From Notolepis coatsorum (Eukaryota > Chordata > Actinopteri > Aulopiformes > Paralepididae), in NCBI GenBank assembly GCA_963971535.1, contig OZ020591.1:16912823-16976822 (forward strand): a DNA stretch of 64,000 bases, given 5' to 3'. The notes beneath the pieces were generated by a model. That model searched no databases, was not told where the DNA came from, and saw only the letters and a program-made list of their open reading frames with translations. Below are positions 1-10,797 of this stretch, in pieces. Both the position numbers and the translations under genes were made by a program. The first letter of the stretch is position 1; every line of letters starts with the position of its first letter.

Positions 1-56
1 CTCAATAAAGGAATCTGAATCTGAATCTGAGGGTTGTGACTATGGGCAATTCCAGC

Positions 57-812
57 GTTATGGATGTTACATTCAGAGAGAACATTGGAAACTTAACTTA
101 ACATTGACAAGGCATCGATTTCAATTGGAATTATAATTTACACATTTTAGTTACACTTATTGAGATAAAGATGAGCCTGCAGTAAGAAATGTTTTGACCT
201 TTTGGATTTTGAGATAGGTGACAAAATACACAGCGTTATGGATGTTACGGAAATTGACAAGCTTTTCGGACTCACTGAACACATGATGAAAACTCTGTGA
301 ATATCTTTTTCAAAGAATAACATGTTTACTATCACTTTGTAGGGAAGGCTTTGAGGTACCCAAAAAGCACATTCAGGAAAACCTGGCATTTCCTCTCAAG
401 GAATGAATCACAAAAAAGTGTTATTATTTGAAAAAGATATTCAGAGTTTTCATCATGTGTTCAGTGAGTCCGAAAAGCTTGTCAATTTCCGTAACATCCA
501 TAACGCTGTGTATTTTGTCACCTATCTCAAAATCCAAAAGGTCAAAACATTTCTTATTGCAGTGTAACTAAAATGTGTAAATTATACTTCAAACAAAGGG
601 GTCATAATCGGACTTAACAACACACATTCGCAATGTAACATCCGTCACTTAGTTGCAATGTAACATCCATAACGGTAACATCCATAACACTTGTAAATAA
701 TACAAAAAATAAGACCAGAATGACTAATTGTTGCTGTTAGGAAGTTTGGTTGACATTGCATTCCAGATGCATGTTTTATGACAACTTTTCCTGGAAAACG
801 TTATGGATGTTA
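57..812. repeat. Dispersed 14-bp motif GTAACATCCATAAC, both strands
   Basis: The motif GTAACATCCATAAC or its complement GTTATGGATGTTAC, with small variants, occurs about seven times (near 57, 235, 490, 647, 661, 678 and 799). Some copies lie in the arms of the adjacent inverted repeat and others outside it. It is probably a subterminal repeat of a degraded DNA transposon, but no matching ends or target duplication were found. Confidence 0.55.
131..586. repeat. Imperfect inverted repeat, arms 131-324 and 419-586
   Basis: The right arm is close to the reverse complement of the left over about 170 bases, starting from TTATAATTTACACATTTTAG. The left arm has about 20 extra bases near 159-178. A loop of roughly 95 bases separates the arms. 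Small open frames in the arms are mirror images and have no known homology. This looks like a foldback or MITE-type element; superfamily unassigned. Confidence 0.6.
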
Positions 813-1153
813 CATTTGCTGTCCCATAAAGGGGCATTATAACAGCATGCTTCACCTGCCAATGGAAAGACACAAAGTACATAATTGATTCGCATATTGA
901 TACAACAGCCCTTCATGACCAAAGGTGAGGTTAGAAAAATATCTGTTGATTTTCTTTTGCCATTCTGGCCATTCAGAAAGTCATACAATTAGGTTAATCG
1001 ATTTTTTTTACATCATTGTGTCTCCTCCTGTAGTGTGAAAAAACATGCATTCCCATAAATATTACGATCAAATCTATTTTGTACTTCAAAATATAGACCT
1101 TGATGATACATTTGAAATTGGTTTGGTTATGATCATGTTATTTAAATTTTTTC
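587..1153. other. No gene seen
   Basis: AT-rich sequence with three to four further copies of the ATCCATAAC motif. The open frame on the minus strand at 776-988 has no recognisable domain. Confidence 0.5.
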
Positions 1154-2216
1154 ATGGTGAGGTTGACATTTGCATGGAATTGCCCCTATGTAGCTGAGCA
1201 TGCAGCGGTGGTGGCGGCCATGTTAAGTGTACATGCCACTATACATGTCGCAGCGCCCCCCTGGGCGCCGGGCGCAAATGCTAAAATGGAGAAGCTAAAG
1301 CATCCCTCCATAGCACTGGCCGGAACAGGGCTGTACACTGCGACGATCTCGTCGCAAATTGCCCCTTAATTTGGCCGTTGCGAGTTGGAAATATTATTTG
1401 GGAGCAACGTTGCGAGTTGTGATTTCAACCCTTCATTCGCATTTCACTCCTAAATTAATCCATACAAATTATAAATTTTTTAAAAAACATTAGCCTACAA
1501 CCAAGGCTGTACAGTGCGACACAATGTTGTGGTGCTATGAAAGAATCTGTCGGCAATGAATGAACTTACTGCGATCACCGATAGCCTGAGTGAAAAAAAA
1601 GATTTGCGTGTGGAGTGAATCTGGGTCACGCTATATACTTGGTACTTGTAGTCTATCGTGCGATTAAAGACCATGTCCCTATCTGCGTAGTCTATACATC
1701 CAACACCAAATCCCATAATTCCTAGCAAAACGAAACTGAATGTGGCCTCTCTTCCTTTCAATATGGGCTATTGCATTGCCAAAGAAGCACCTCCTTTCAA
1801 TACATTTAAGACGCAAATTTTGCTCTGCAAGAACAACAGAGTGGATATCGGTCCCAGCGTTTCCGTTAGCCGGTAATTACCGGTATTTGTCCGGCAAAAT
1901 CTCTTGAAGTCCGACATATTTAATTTCTCCGGTCTTAATGTCCGGTGAAAATAATTCCCTGAGTCTAAGCACAATTTGATTATTTGAATTGTATTAAAAT
2001 AGGCTAAAATTAAATAGCCTATGCGATGAACGAAACGATCATTACATTTGTTTCCTCGTTGCTTCTAATAATGACAACGACGTTGTCAGCGAGAGATTTA
2101 AAAACGTAGGTCTCGGTTCGCTTCAGCGGACCAAACGCGAACCAAATATAGGAAGTGATTATTATTACCACTGCTCGCAGCACTCACTGCAAAACAAGCA
2201 CACTGCATCTAATCTC

Positions 2217-2259
<43 letters not shown>

Positions 2260-2281
2260 CTCTATCTATCTATCTATCTAT
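2217..2281. repeat. (TATC)n microsatellite
   Basis: About 65 bases of TATC repeats with two TCTC interruptions. They give a false open frame rich in SIYL on the plus strand. Confidence 0.97.
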
Positions 2282-2503
2282 GTCTGTGCATCTTGGGAAG
2301 AAGGAAGAAAAAACGCGGCTTATTATTATTACCGAGGCGCGCGGCTTATTATATTATTAATAAAACAGCTACTTGTGGGCACTCATAAAAACACCGTGGT
2401 CTACAAGTTGTTTAGCGAGAGGATGGTGGTAATAATGTGCTTCAATAGAACAATGGATCAATGCCATGTCAAAACTCGGCTCCGCTGATCTGGGCTCCGC
2501 AGT

Positions 2504-2543
2504 ACACACACAGACACACACACACGCGCGCGCGCACACACAG
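2504..2543. repeat. Mixed (CA)n/(CG)n microsatellite
   Basis: Alternating purine-pyrimidine tract: CA repeats, then CG repeats, then CA repeats. Prone to length change and to left-handed DNA. Confidence 0.95.
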
Positions 2544-3253
2544 GATCGCAGCCACACACACATTTCCACTGTCCAATAGACAAGCGCCCTTTTCGACCGC
2601 GTGACATTGAGGTGGAGAGAGTAGTCACGCAAACCACGATAATGTTGCCGTGTCTCTGCTTTCTCAGTTCTTCGCTTGATATAATTAATACAAATGTCCA
2701 ATATAACGGAATTCGTTAGCTCATAAAAATGTGATTATAACAGACTGCTGTTTATTGTCGGACCGACTGCCACATACGCGGTCTATTTTATTTCAAGTCA
2801 GCAGCAGCACGGAGACGGAGTATCGAGGGACTTATTTTATTTGGAATATATTAATGACTGTATACGCAAAAGTAGCCTAGTTTTAAGTAATAATATTATA
2901 AATCTACATGCCTTGAGGATGACATTCTTTATATAGCCTGCCTATCTCAATTGTTTTAAAGCTCAATAAACTATGACCGGAATTAATCTCATTTGTCCGG
3001 TAGTTGAAATCTTGCAGGTCACGGAGACCGGCAACAATTTTTTCTAACGGAAACCCTGATCGGTCCATCTTATGACAACCACGTCCGATGTGGAGAGATG
3101 ATAAGATGATGATGATTGACGTGATGATGTGATGATTGATTGACGGGGACACGGACACTTCTAACGTTCAGGTTCAGGCATGCATTAGGTGAGTAGTAGT
3201 AGCCCACTATTAGGACGTGAAATACTGTCTACTTAAATTTATAAAATATCAAC

Positions 3254-3284
<31 letters not shown>
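3254..3284. repeat. (TATC)n microsatellite
   Basis: About seven TATC units. A second tract of the same motif lies about 1 kb to the left. Confidence 0.95.
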
Positions 3285-4737
3285 ATAATGAGACAATATG
3301 CAAATAAGATAATACTAATAATTGTCAAGGTTCCCCGTATATGAAATGAAAGTGGCTTGCAACTTTACTGCTGGTAAAATCACTGTTTATTTCTCGTTTA
3401 GCATAGTATTACATTCCACTTCTATAAACAATCAAAGTCCTACCGTAAGAGCCTCATACGGGTCAATTAAACCTTTTTGATTAGTCTTTCCTTCGAGCTA
3501 AGTTGGACTGAACATTTCACTGTCAAAAGCGCAAATGTAAATAAGGTTGCGTCGCAACACGGTTTTCAAAATAAAGGTCACATATACAAATACCTCTCAA
3601 TTCTTATTAAAAAAAGTCCCGGATATACATAAACATTAATTGGCATAGATCTCTATAAACGGCCCAACACATTGATCACTTTAGGCACACACTGAAACCA
3701 GTAACATCACAAATATGAAGCAGGTAATTACCCATACAAATAATAAACCTTTCATCGGGTTATTTACAATAATAATTAATTTGATTTCTAAAGCACTTTT
3801 CATTGTGAAACAAATGTATGCAGAGATTCTTGTCCTCCTGATTAATGCAATGGTGTGTGTGTGTTGTGGTGATCTCATTCAAGGAGCACTACACAAGCGC
3901 GTGCACACACACACACAGTTTGTTGTTTTTGTTCTATTAGTGATTTACACACTTTCTCAGTTGGTTCATTATAAAAGATACAAACCTGAAAACAAACGCA
4001 CTTAAATGTTAAATAAAAGGACCACAGTAATGAGGCAGGAGGAACATATTTTTTTAATAATGGTAAAATTGTAAAAAATTTGCCCCTAAAAAATATTTTT
4101 TGCCCCTAAATTTCTCATTTAGGGGCAAGTGTGCCCCTAGTGAAAAAGCTTAGCGTACAGCCCTGCGGAACGGCGAGGCCTGGTCATTAGGGATGGGAAT
4201 CGATTCCTAATTATCCGATTCCTGGAATCGCATGCCTCCGTGACTATCGATTCCCTTATTGCTGCCAGGTTTTTCCTACAGTTGCGCATAATGTTAGCGC
4301 CACGCATGTAGCCATGGCAGACTATTTGATTCCTTAAGGCTCGAAATTGCCTGGGTTTTGGTCATATGCTCCCGAAATGCTCCCGCTGTTTGGCTGTTTC
4401 TATCTGCAGTGAAAACTACTCCAATGTTTTAGAACCTAGTCATTAACCTAAGATTAGCCGCAGAGCTAACGCTAGCTAACGCTAGCTAACGCTAGCTAAT
4501 CAAGCTCACAGAGAGAGATAAACAGCTGACAGCAGGTAGTAGAAGTACAAATACAATAAAAAGGGTGTGGGGGCTTTAGTTCACATATAATAAGAGACGG
4601 AGAGCGTGTGATGATCACGTTGACTGTTTACTAGTCGGTAAGCCAGGAAGTACTGTGCAACATACAAACATGTCCATGTAGCAACACAAGCCAATACCTT
4701 ACAGGACAGGGGCCCGGGGAGGGAGCTCTGTGCGTGC

Positions 4738-4762
4738 GTGTGTGAGTGTGTGTGTGTGTGTC
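4738..4762. repeat. (GT)n microsatellite
   Basis: A short GTGTGT run inside the hAT element. Confidence 0.85.
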
Positions 4763-4896
4763 TCTGAAAGACCAGAGACAGAGAAGACAGAGGAACCTGT
4801 TGAATGCAACTACGGTTCAATAGATTAAATTAGTTTAAGATATTGAACTGTAGTTACATTCAACAGGTCGTTATTCCATAGATTAAATTTGTTTAA

Positions 4897-6276
4897 AGGA
4901 AAACTCCAACATTTTGGGAAATTAGCTTATTTAACATCTTCCCTGGAGTTAGACAAGAAGATACATACCTTTTTTGTCTCTGTGCGTGCATTTAGCTTTG
5001 GGAACAGTCGCTCCGTTAGCGTAGCTTAGCATCATCACTGGAAGTGGGGGAGATCCGGAGCTTCATCACTGGAAGTGGGGGAGATCCGGAGCCTGACGTT
5101 CCCTTACACTGTATACAGTCACGAAATACACTCCAAATACAACTCCAAAACGTTCATGTAAACATGTTGTGACCTGTGTATTCACCACGTGGAGAAATAA
5201 AAAATAATTGAATTAGACAATTACGTTTTATAAGCAAATATACTCTGAACAATTTTTTGCCTAACCACTACTCTCTGAGCGCAGCCAGTGATTTCAACAT
5301 GTCGTCGTGATTGTTGACATTCTCATTCATTCAAAGGATCCGAACCGATTGAAGTTTATGGATAGTTTGGATACCATGACTTAAAATCCTCTTACCTTGA
5401 CGATTAAAAGCCTCTCCAATTTAGAAAACAGTAATCCAATGGCTGGTATTATACCTGACGCTCTGAGCTAACCGGAGCTAACACAGATCAGGATGGTAAA
5501 GCATATATAATGACTTCCTTTCTGGGGTTTTCAAAATAAAAGTGCAACGTTTATAGCAGCGGAAAACGTTTATTTTGTACATTATCTAACGTTAACACGA
5601 ACCTAAACTAACGTTACAACTAACCTAAAGTTAGTTTAGGTTCGTGTTAACGTTAGATAATGTACAAAATAAACGTTTTCCGCTGCTATAAACGTTGCAT
5701 TTGCACCTTTATTTTGAAAACCCCAGAAAGGAAGTCATTATATATGCTTTACCATCCTGATCTGTGTTAGCTCCGGTTAGCTCAGAGCGTCCGGTATAAC
5801 AATACCAGCCATTGGATTACTGTTTTCTAAATTGGGGAGGCTTTTAATCGTCAAGGTAAGAGGATTTTAAGTCATGGTATCCATAAACTTCAATCGGTTC
5901 GGATCCTTTGAATGAATGAGAATGTCAACAATCACGACGACACGTTGAAATCACTGGCTGCGCTCAGAGAGTAGTTCCGAGTATATTTTCTTATAAAACG
6001 TAATTGTCTAATTCAATTATTTTTTATTTCTCCACGTGGTGAATACATGAACGTTTTGGAGTTGTATTTGGAGTGTATTTCGTGACTGTATACAGTGTAA
6101 GGGAACGCCAGGCTCTGGATCTCCCCCACTTCCAGTGATGAAGCTAAGCTACGCTAACGGAGCGACTGTTCCCAAAGCTAAATGCACGCACAGAGACAAA
6201 AAAGGTATGTATCTTCTTGTCTAACTCCAGGGAAGATGTTAAATAAGCTAATTTCCCAAAATGTTGGAGTCTTCCT
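4897..6276. mobile_element. 1.38-kb TTAA-flanked palindromic element
   Basis: The two halves are near-exact reverse complements, with arms of about 680 bases around a short centre near 5610-5625. The ends AGGAAAACTCCAAC and (inward) AGGAAGACTCCAAC abut TTAA at 4893-4896 and 6277-6280, the target used by piggyBac- and Kolobok-type elements. There is no coding capacity. A half copy lies at 59893-61607 and a fragment at 19788-19951, so it is a mobile family and not a one-off inversion. The superfamily is uncertain because the terminal bases are not the piggyBac consensus I know. Confidence 0.8.
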
Positions 6277-6928
6277 TTAAGAATAAAACAATTCTAAAAA
6301 TAAATTTTCTTTAAGAGAATCTCAAATACATTATTTTATTTAAGTGTAGGCTATTAAATCTTATATATATATTTTTTTACAGTTTTTGTATTTTTCTGAC
6401 ATGGGGGCTCAACAATAAATGACAATCAGAAATGTCAAGTTGCATGTTGTTATTCTAACCAGCTTAGTTCTGTTGCATTTCCAATTTATTTATTTAAATT
6501 ATAAATTTAGCAGGAATCGATAAGGGAATCGATAAAGAATTGGATTGATAAGCAGAATCGATAATGGAATCGTATCGATAAAATCTTATCAATTCCCATC
6601 CCTACTGGTCATACTTCGTAACCCGCTGGGGTGAGTACAAAACAGGCACCAAGCTGGTGGGGCCCGACATAGTTTCAGGACCTTGCACGCACGGCGGGCA
6701 GTAGCCTAGCGGGCAATGGCGAGGAGGACGTCCTCGCTGCCATGAAGGCACTCGCTGTTCGTGCAGAGAACACCATCATGGTAGCTCGGGCAGCCCTGTC
6801 TAACATGCGGCAGGGATATGAAGAGCCCATCCGCCGGTCAAAACGGGTCACAGCTTATTTCGCAGGAGATTTTTATTTCTTTTGAAAAATCTTTCATTTT
6901 GTTCATACTATTCACATTGTCAGTTGAC

Positions 6929-6930
<2 letters not shown>

Positions 6931-7023
<93 letters not shown>
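6931..7023. repeat. (AAT)n microsatellite
   Basis: About 31 perfect AAT units. A plus-strand open frame crosses it as a long isoleucine run, which is an artefact. Confidence 0.97.
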
Positions 7024-7024
<1 letters not shown>

Positions 7025-8574
7025 GATTGGATTTTAAGAGAGAAGCGCCTTTCTCAGACTCAAGGACACTGTACAAGGAATGACATGTCGTCAGCTTGTG
7101 ACTGCAACTTGTTCCTGTTTGCGGACGACTCAGCCCTGCTGGTCTCTGACAAGAACAAGTTACAGGTTGAAAAAACCCTCAGCTCGGAACTAGGCAGAAT
7201 CTGCATATGGCTCGCTGATAACAAATTATCATTACACATGGGCAAAACAGAGTCCATTCTCTTCGGTTCAAATAACAAACTCAGCAAGACCGACGGCTTC
7301 TCAGTTACAGTGGGTGACAATATTGTCACAAGGAAAGATGAAATTACCTACCTGGGTTCCATCCTAGAGGCTAATCTTTCCTGTGACAAAATGGCATCCA
7401 ATGTAATAAAAAAAGTCAACCAACGAACTCGTTTCTTGTACCGGATCTCCTCTCTGGTAAACATACCCTGAAGACTCTGGCAGGAGCACTCATTCAAGGG
7501 TACTACGACTATGCTTGCACCTCATGGTACCAAAGCACCTCAAAGGCGCTAAAAACAAAATTACAAACATCTCAAAACAAACTGGTCAGACTACTGCTTG
7601 ACCTTACTCCTAGAACCCACCTCACCCCTGCCCACTTTAACAACCTAGGATTTCTTAGAGTAGACGACAGAGTACAGCAACTTGCAATGGGCCTGGTCTA
7701 CAAGATACACTACACGACCAAGGTACCCATGTACATGTCAAAATACTTCCCAAAGGTCAGTGAATACCACGATCACAACACCAGAGGGAGCTCCACAAAT
7801 CATGTTAAACCCAGATTTGGCTCAAACAAGGGACTAAACACGTTTCGCAATTATGCCACATCAATGTGGAACGCCCTACCCAAAGCTGTAAAGGAATGTG
7901 AATCACTACCCACTTTCAAAACCACTCTCAAGGAACACCTACGGGTGACTGCAATTCGAAACTGGCCCCTGTAAATGTCATAACCCAACCCCCTCCAATG
8001 TACAGTAATTTACCTAGTATGGTTGTCAATATTCCAATGTACAGTTTTGCTTGTTTGTACAATGTCCCCCCCCCCAACCCCCTCCAATGTAAATTACCTA
8101 GTATGATTGTCAATATCCCAATGTACAGTTTTGCTTGTACAGGTGTACAGTGTTTTCTCCCCCCAACCCCTCCCTACCTAACCCCCCCCACTCAACCCCA
8201 CCCAACCTCCTCCAATGTACAGTTTCTACGTCAAATGTATATACTCCCTTTTCTGGACTCTTTTTATATCACAAACGGTATTTGCAAATCTGGTATGTCA
8301 TAAATGTATAGATGTAGCAGTACTGTCTATCTGTATGTCATGTATAGGGCTGTCTTAAATACTTCGAAGCTTCGAAGCTTTGTTCGATGGCACAAGCTTC
8401 GAACATTAAAAAAAAATCGAAGTTAAAAGAAAAATCTAAAAAAAAAATTCAAATTTTTAATTTTTACTTCGGTGTGTGTGTGTGTGTGCATGGGGCCATT
8501 GGGTGGGGCCGGGGGACAAATACACTGCTCAGCTCAGCTCAACCCAGCTCAGCACTGCCCAAATTATATCATCA

Positions 8575-8745
8575 CTATTGCCTGTTTGAAGGATATCATC
8601 CTCAAACACATATACACCACCTACACGCCTATTCTCAGTCCTTGCCCCACAATGGTGGAATGAAACCACCCCAGTTAGGACAGCCGAATCCCGTCCAATC
8701 TTTCGGGGTCGACTAAAGACGCACTTCTTCAACCATTATCTGAAA
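8575..8745 (+). pseudogene. LINE C-terminal relic carried inside hAT A
   Basis: One frame reads a typical LINE C-terminus: a conserved tryptophan pair in VLAPQWWN, then TAES, then RLKTHFFNH near 8725. The downstream part of the element holds the fish LINE/SINE tail motif GTCGCTTTGGATAAAA (near 9840). The same block is at 34700-34895 in the second hAT A copy, so the capture predates their spread. Confidence 0.6.
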
Positions 8746-8798
8746 TAAAATTAAAAAAATAAAATTAAAAAAATCTAACCCTAACTAACCTTACTGTC

Positions 8799-9730
8799 AT
8801 AATAATAATAATAATACTTTGTTTTATATAGCGCCTTTCAAAGGACCCAAGGTTGCTTTACATAAGGGGGGGGGGGGGGGAGATAACAAATTAACAAACA
8901 TAGTGGACAGACACAACATATACATATAAAGTGAGAAAGTTAGGGGTTGAAGGCCAGGTTGAAGAGGTGGGTTTTGAGCAGATTTTTAAATGAGTCCAGA
9001 GTTGGGGCGGTGCGGAGTTCTGCGGGGAGGGAGTTCCAGAGGGTGGGAGCTGCCACACTGAAAGCTCTGTCCCCGAACGTCCGTAGTCTGGTTCGGGGGA
9101 TGGAGAGCTGACCAGTGTCCGTGGATCGCAGGGACCGTGACTGAGTGTAGGGGTGGAGGAGGTCAGTGAGGTACTGAGGTGCCAGGGCGTGAAGGGATTT
9201 GTAGGTGAGCAGGAGGGTTTTGTAGGTGATGCGGGATTTGATGGGGAGCCAGTGGAGGTGGATGAGGATGGGGGTGATGTGCTGCCAGGGTTTGGTGCGG
9301 GTTAGAACCCTGGCAGCTGAATTTTGAACATACTGGAGCCTGTCCAGGGTTTTGCTTGGGACCCCGGACAGGACCCCGTTGCAGTAGTCCAGGCGGGAGG
9401 TGACGAAGGCGTGGATGAGGGTCTCAGCTGTGGTGTCGGAAAGTGATGGTCGGAGTCTGGAAATGTTTCGGAGGTGAAAGAAGGCGGATTTGGTGAGGGA
9501 ATTGACATGGGATTGATAGGAAAGGGTGGAGTCCAGGATAACGCCCAGGTTGCAGACCTTAGCTTAGGGGATGGGGAGATGGAGCAGCCGTCAATGTTGA
9601 GGGTGAGATCCCCAACCTTCCGGAGCAGGGCCTTGGGTGCCACAACCATGAGCTCGGTTTTATTGTTGTTGAGTTTGAGGAAATTAGATGACATCCAGGT
9701 TTTTATTTCGTGAAGGCATCGACAAGGTCA
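8799..9730 (-). mobile_element. L2-like LINE, 5'-truncated, inserted in hAT A
   Basis: On the minus strand it encodes the end of a reverse transcriptase (MSSNFLKLNNNKTELMVV, near 9690), a frameshift near 9560, then the C-terminal region with LDYCNG and a final LLKTHLF. The 3' end on the left has AAT repeats, ATATAGCGCCTTTC and a poly-G tract at 8866-8880. The short copy of hAT A lacks this segment and reads CTTACTGTCCTAATAAAC straight across. A TGTC duplication flanks it. Confidence 0.8.
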
Positions 9731-10797
9731 TGTCCTAATAAACTAACCTACACTGTAACACGCAACACTTTGATGAATATTGTTAATCAGCTGATAGAGT
9801 TGTATCCTTCCTGATGACCTGTCGTACAGAACTTGTAAGTCGCTTTGGATAAAACCGCCAGCTAAATGCCTAAATGTAAATGTGAATGTAAATGCCTTGT
9901 AGAATTCCACACATAAGAAAGAAAGATACTGGGATGAATAAACAAAATAGGAAATAAAATGTAGAAATGCATGCAATACATAAATAAATATGAATCTATA
10001 TGAAATAGAACATTTAGATAAGGTGCTACTGAGATGTTTTGGTGAGTTCTTTGTTTTTTTGTGGAAGTAGCCCTTCTTAAAAATGCATGAACATTCACTG
10101 ATAATTGGTCTGTAGTGGAGTCTACAAGGTCTACATTGCCGGACCATGTAGAATCCGGACCTTGTAGACTGACATAATTCTGTGCATAGTTTAGTCTACA
10201 CAGGCCATATTTCAAATAATCAAAATCTTACTTCATTCATCTTAAACATTCTTGATTTGGGGGATTGGTAGTTCCCATGAAATCTGAAGTTGTTCAAACG
10301 ACAACAGCGATCCACCTTGAATTTAATCACACAGCCTAGGGCTGGGCGATATGGCCTAAATATGATATCACGATATTTTCTGACCTTTCGGCGATACACG
10401 ATACGCATCACGATGTTTTTCTTTTTTTCCCCAAAATTCATTATGATGCTTACCAAGACAGTATTTGAGTTTGCAAGCTAACATTAAAGACAAAATAAAA
10501 TACCCATGCATTTAGCATTTTTATATAGGGCTGTCAGTTTATCGCGTTAATTAGATTAATTAATTACACAGCAAATTATCGCGTTATGAAAATTGACGCA
10601 AAATTAATTACAGCCGACCTATATTTACTTTAGACAAGTGGCAAATCGGTGCGCTTTTATTTTGAAATCCACGCTTGAGTTGGGCGTATTAAACTTGGCC
10701 CATTGAATGACCCGTAGCCTACTTGATCGTCACTTCACACATGCGTCGTCTATCAAACAAAACAAACACACAAAGGAATTAGCTCAGCTGGAACAAG

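Larger units (their letters stand above)
1855..3058. mobile_element. hAT element, TIR CAGSGTTTCCGTTAG, TSD ATCGGTCC
   Basis: The left end CAGCGTTTCCGTTAG pairs with the right end CTAACGGAAACCCTG. The element is flanked by the exact 8-bp duplication ATCGGTCC at 1847-1854 and 3059-3066, diagnostic of hAT insertion. There is no transposase. The interior holds a (TATC)n tract and a CA/CG tract. A second copy of the family lies at 60088-61102. GTTAGCCGGTAATTACCGG near the left end is shared between copies. Confidence 0.88.
1326..4165. mobile_element. hAT-like DNA transposon, TIR CAGGGCTGTAC, non-autonomous
   Basis: The left end CAGGGCTGTACACTGCGACG and the right end (read inward CAGGGCTGTACGCTAAGC) share about 14 terminal bases. 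Both flanks carry a 5-bp direct repeat CGGAA rather than the 8 bp usual for hAT, so the superfamily call is tentative. It disrupts the gag-like relic and contains a second hAT (1855-3058). No transposase frame was seen. The segment 3067-4090 is AT-rich with short GT and TATC runs and no gene. Confidence 0.5.
4188..6604. mobile_element. hAT element, TIR TAGGGATGGGAATCGAT, TSD CTGGTCAT
   Basis: The left end TAGGGATGGGAATCGATTCC and the right end (inward TAGGGATGGGAATTGATAAG) match closely. The exact 8-bp duplication CTGGTCAT lies at 4180-4187 and 6605-6612. The interior is non-coding and is largely filled by a giant palindrome (4897-6276). It is inserted in the gag-like relic, 22 bases from the previous element. 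Confidence 0.9.
1164..6860 (+). mobile_element. Fossil LTR-retroelement gag-like relic, split by two DNA transposons
   Basis: Three pieces of coding-like sequence lie at about 1164-1325, 4166-4187 and 6605-6860. They resemble one gag-type protein family of LTR retroelements; the last piece carries the recognisable motif RAENTIMVARAALSNMRQ. The intervals between them are filled by two hAT-type elements (1326-4165 and 4188-6604). The relic is broken in several places and old. No LTR or pol region was found nearby. Identification rests on memory of the gag motif. Confidence 0.5.

Noticed and set aside
1200-1320. Short GC-rich stretch considered as a CpG-island promoter
   Set aside because: Too short, and it forms part of the gag-like relic.
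6818-7471. 217-codon frame with a poly-isoleucine run
   Set aside because: The run is the (AAT)n microsatellite, and the frame only becomes protein-like inside the LINE after about 7080.
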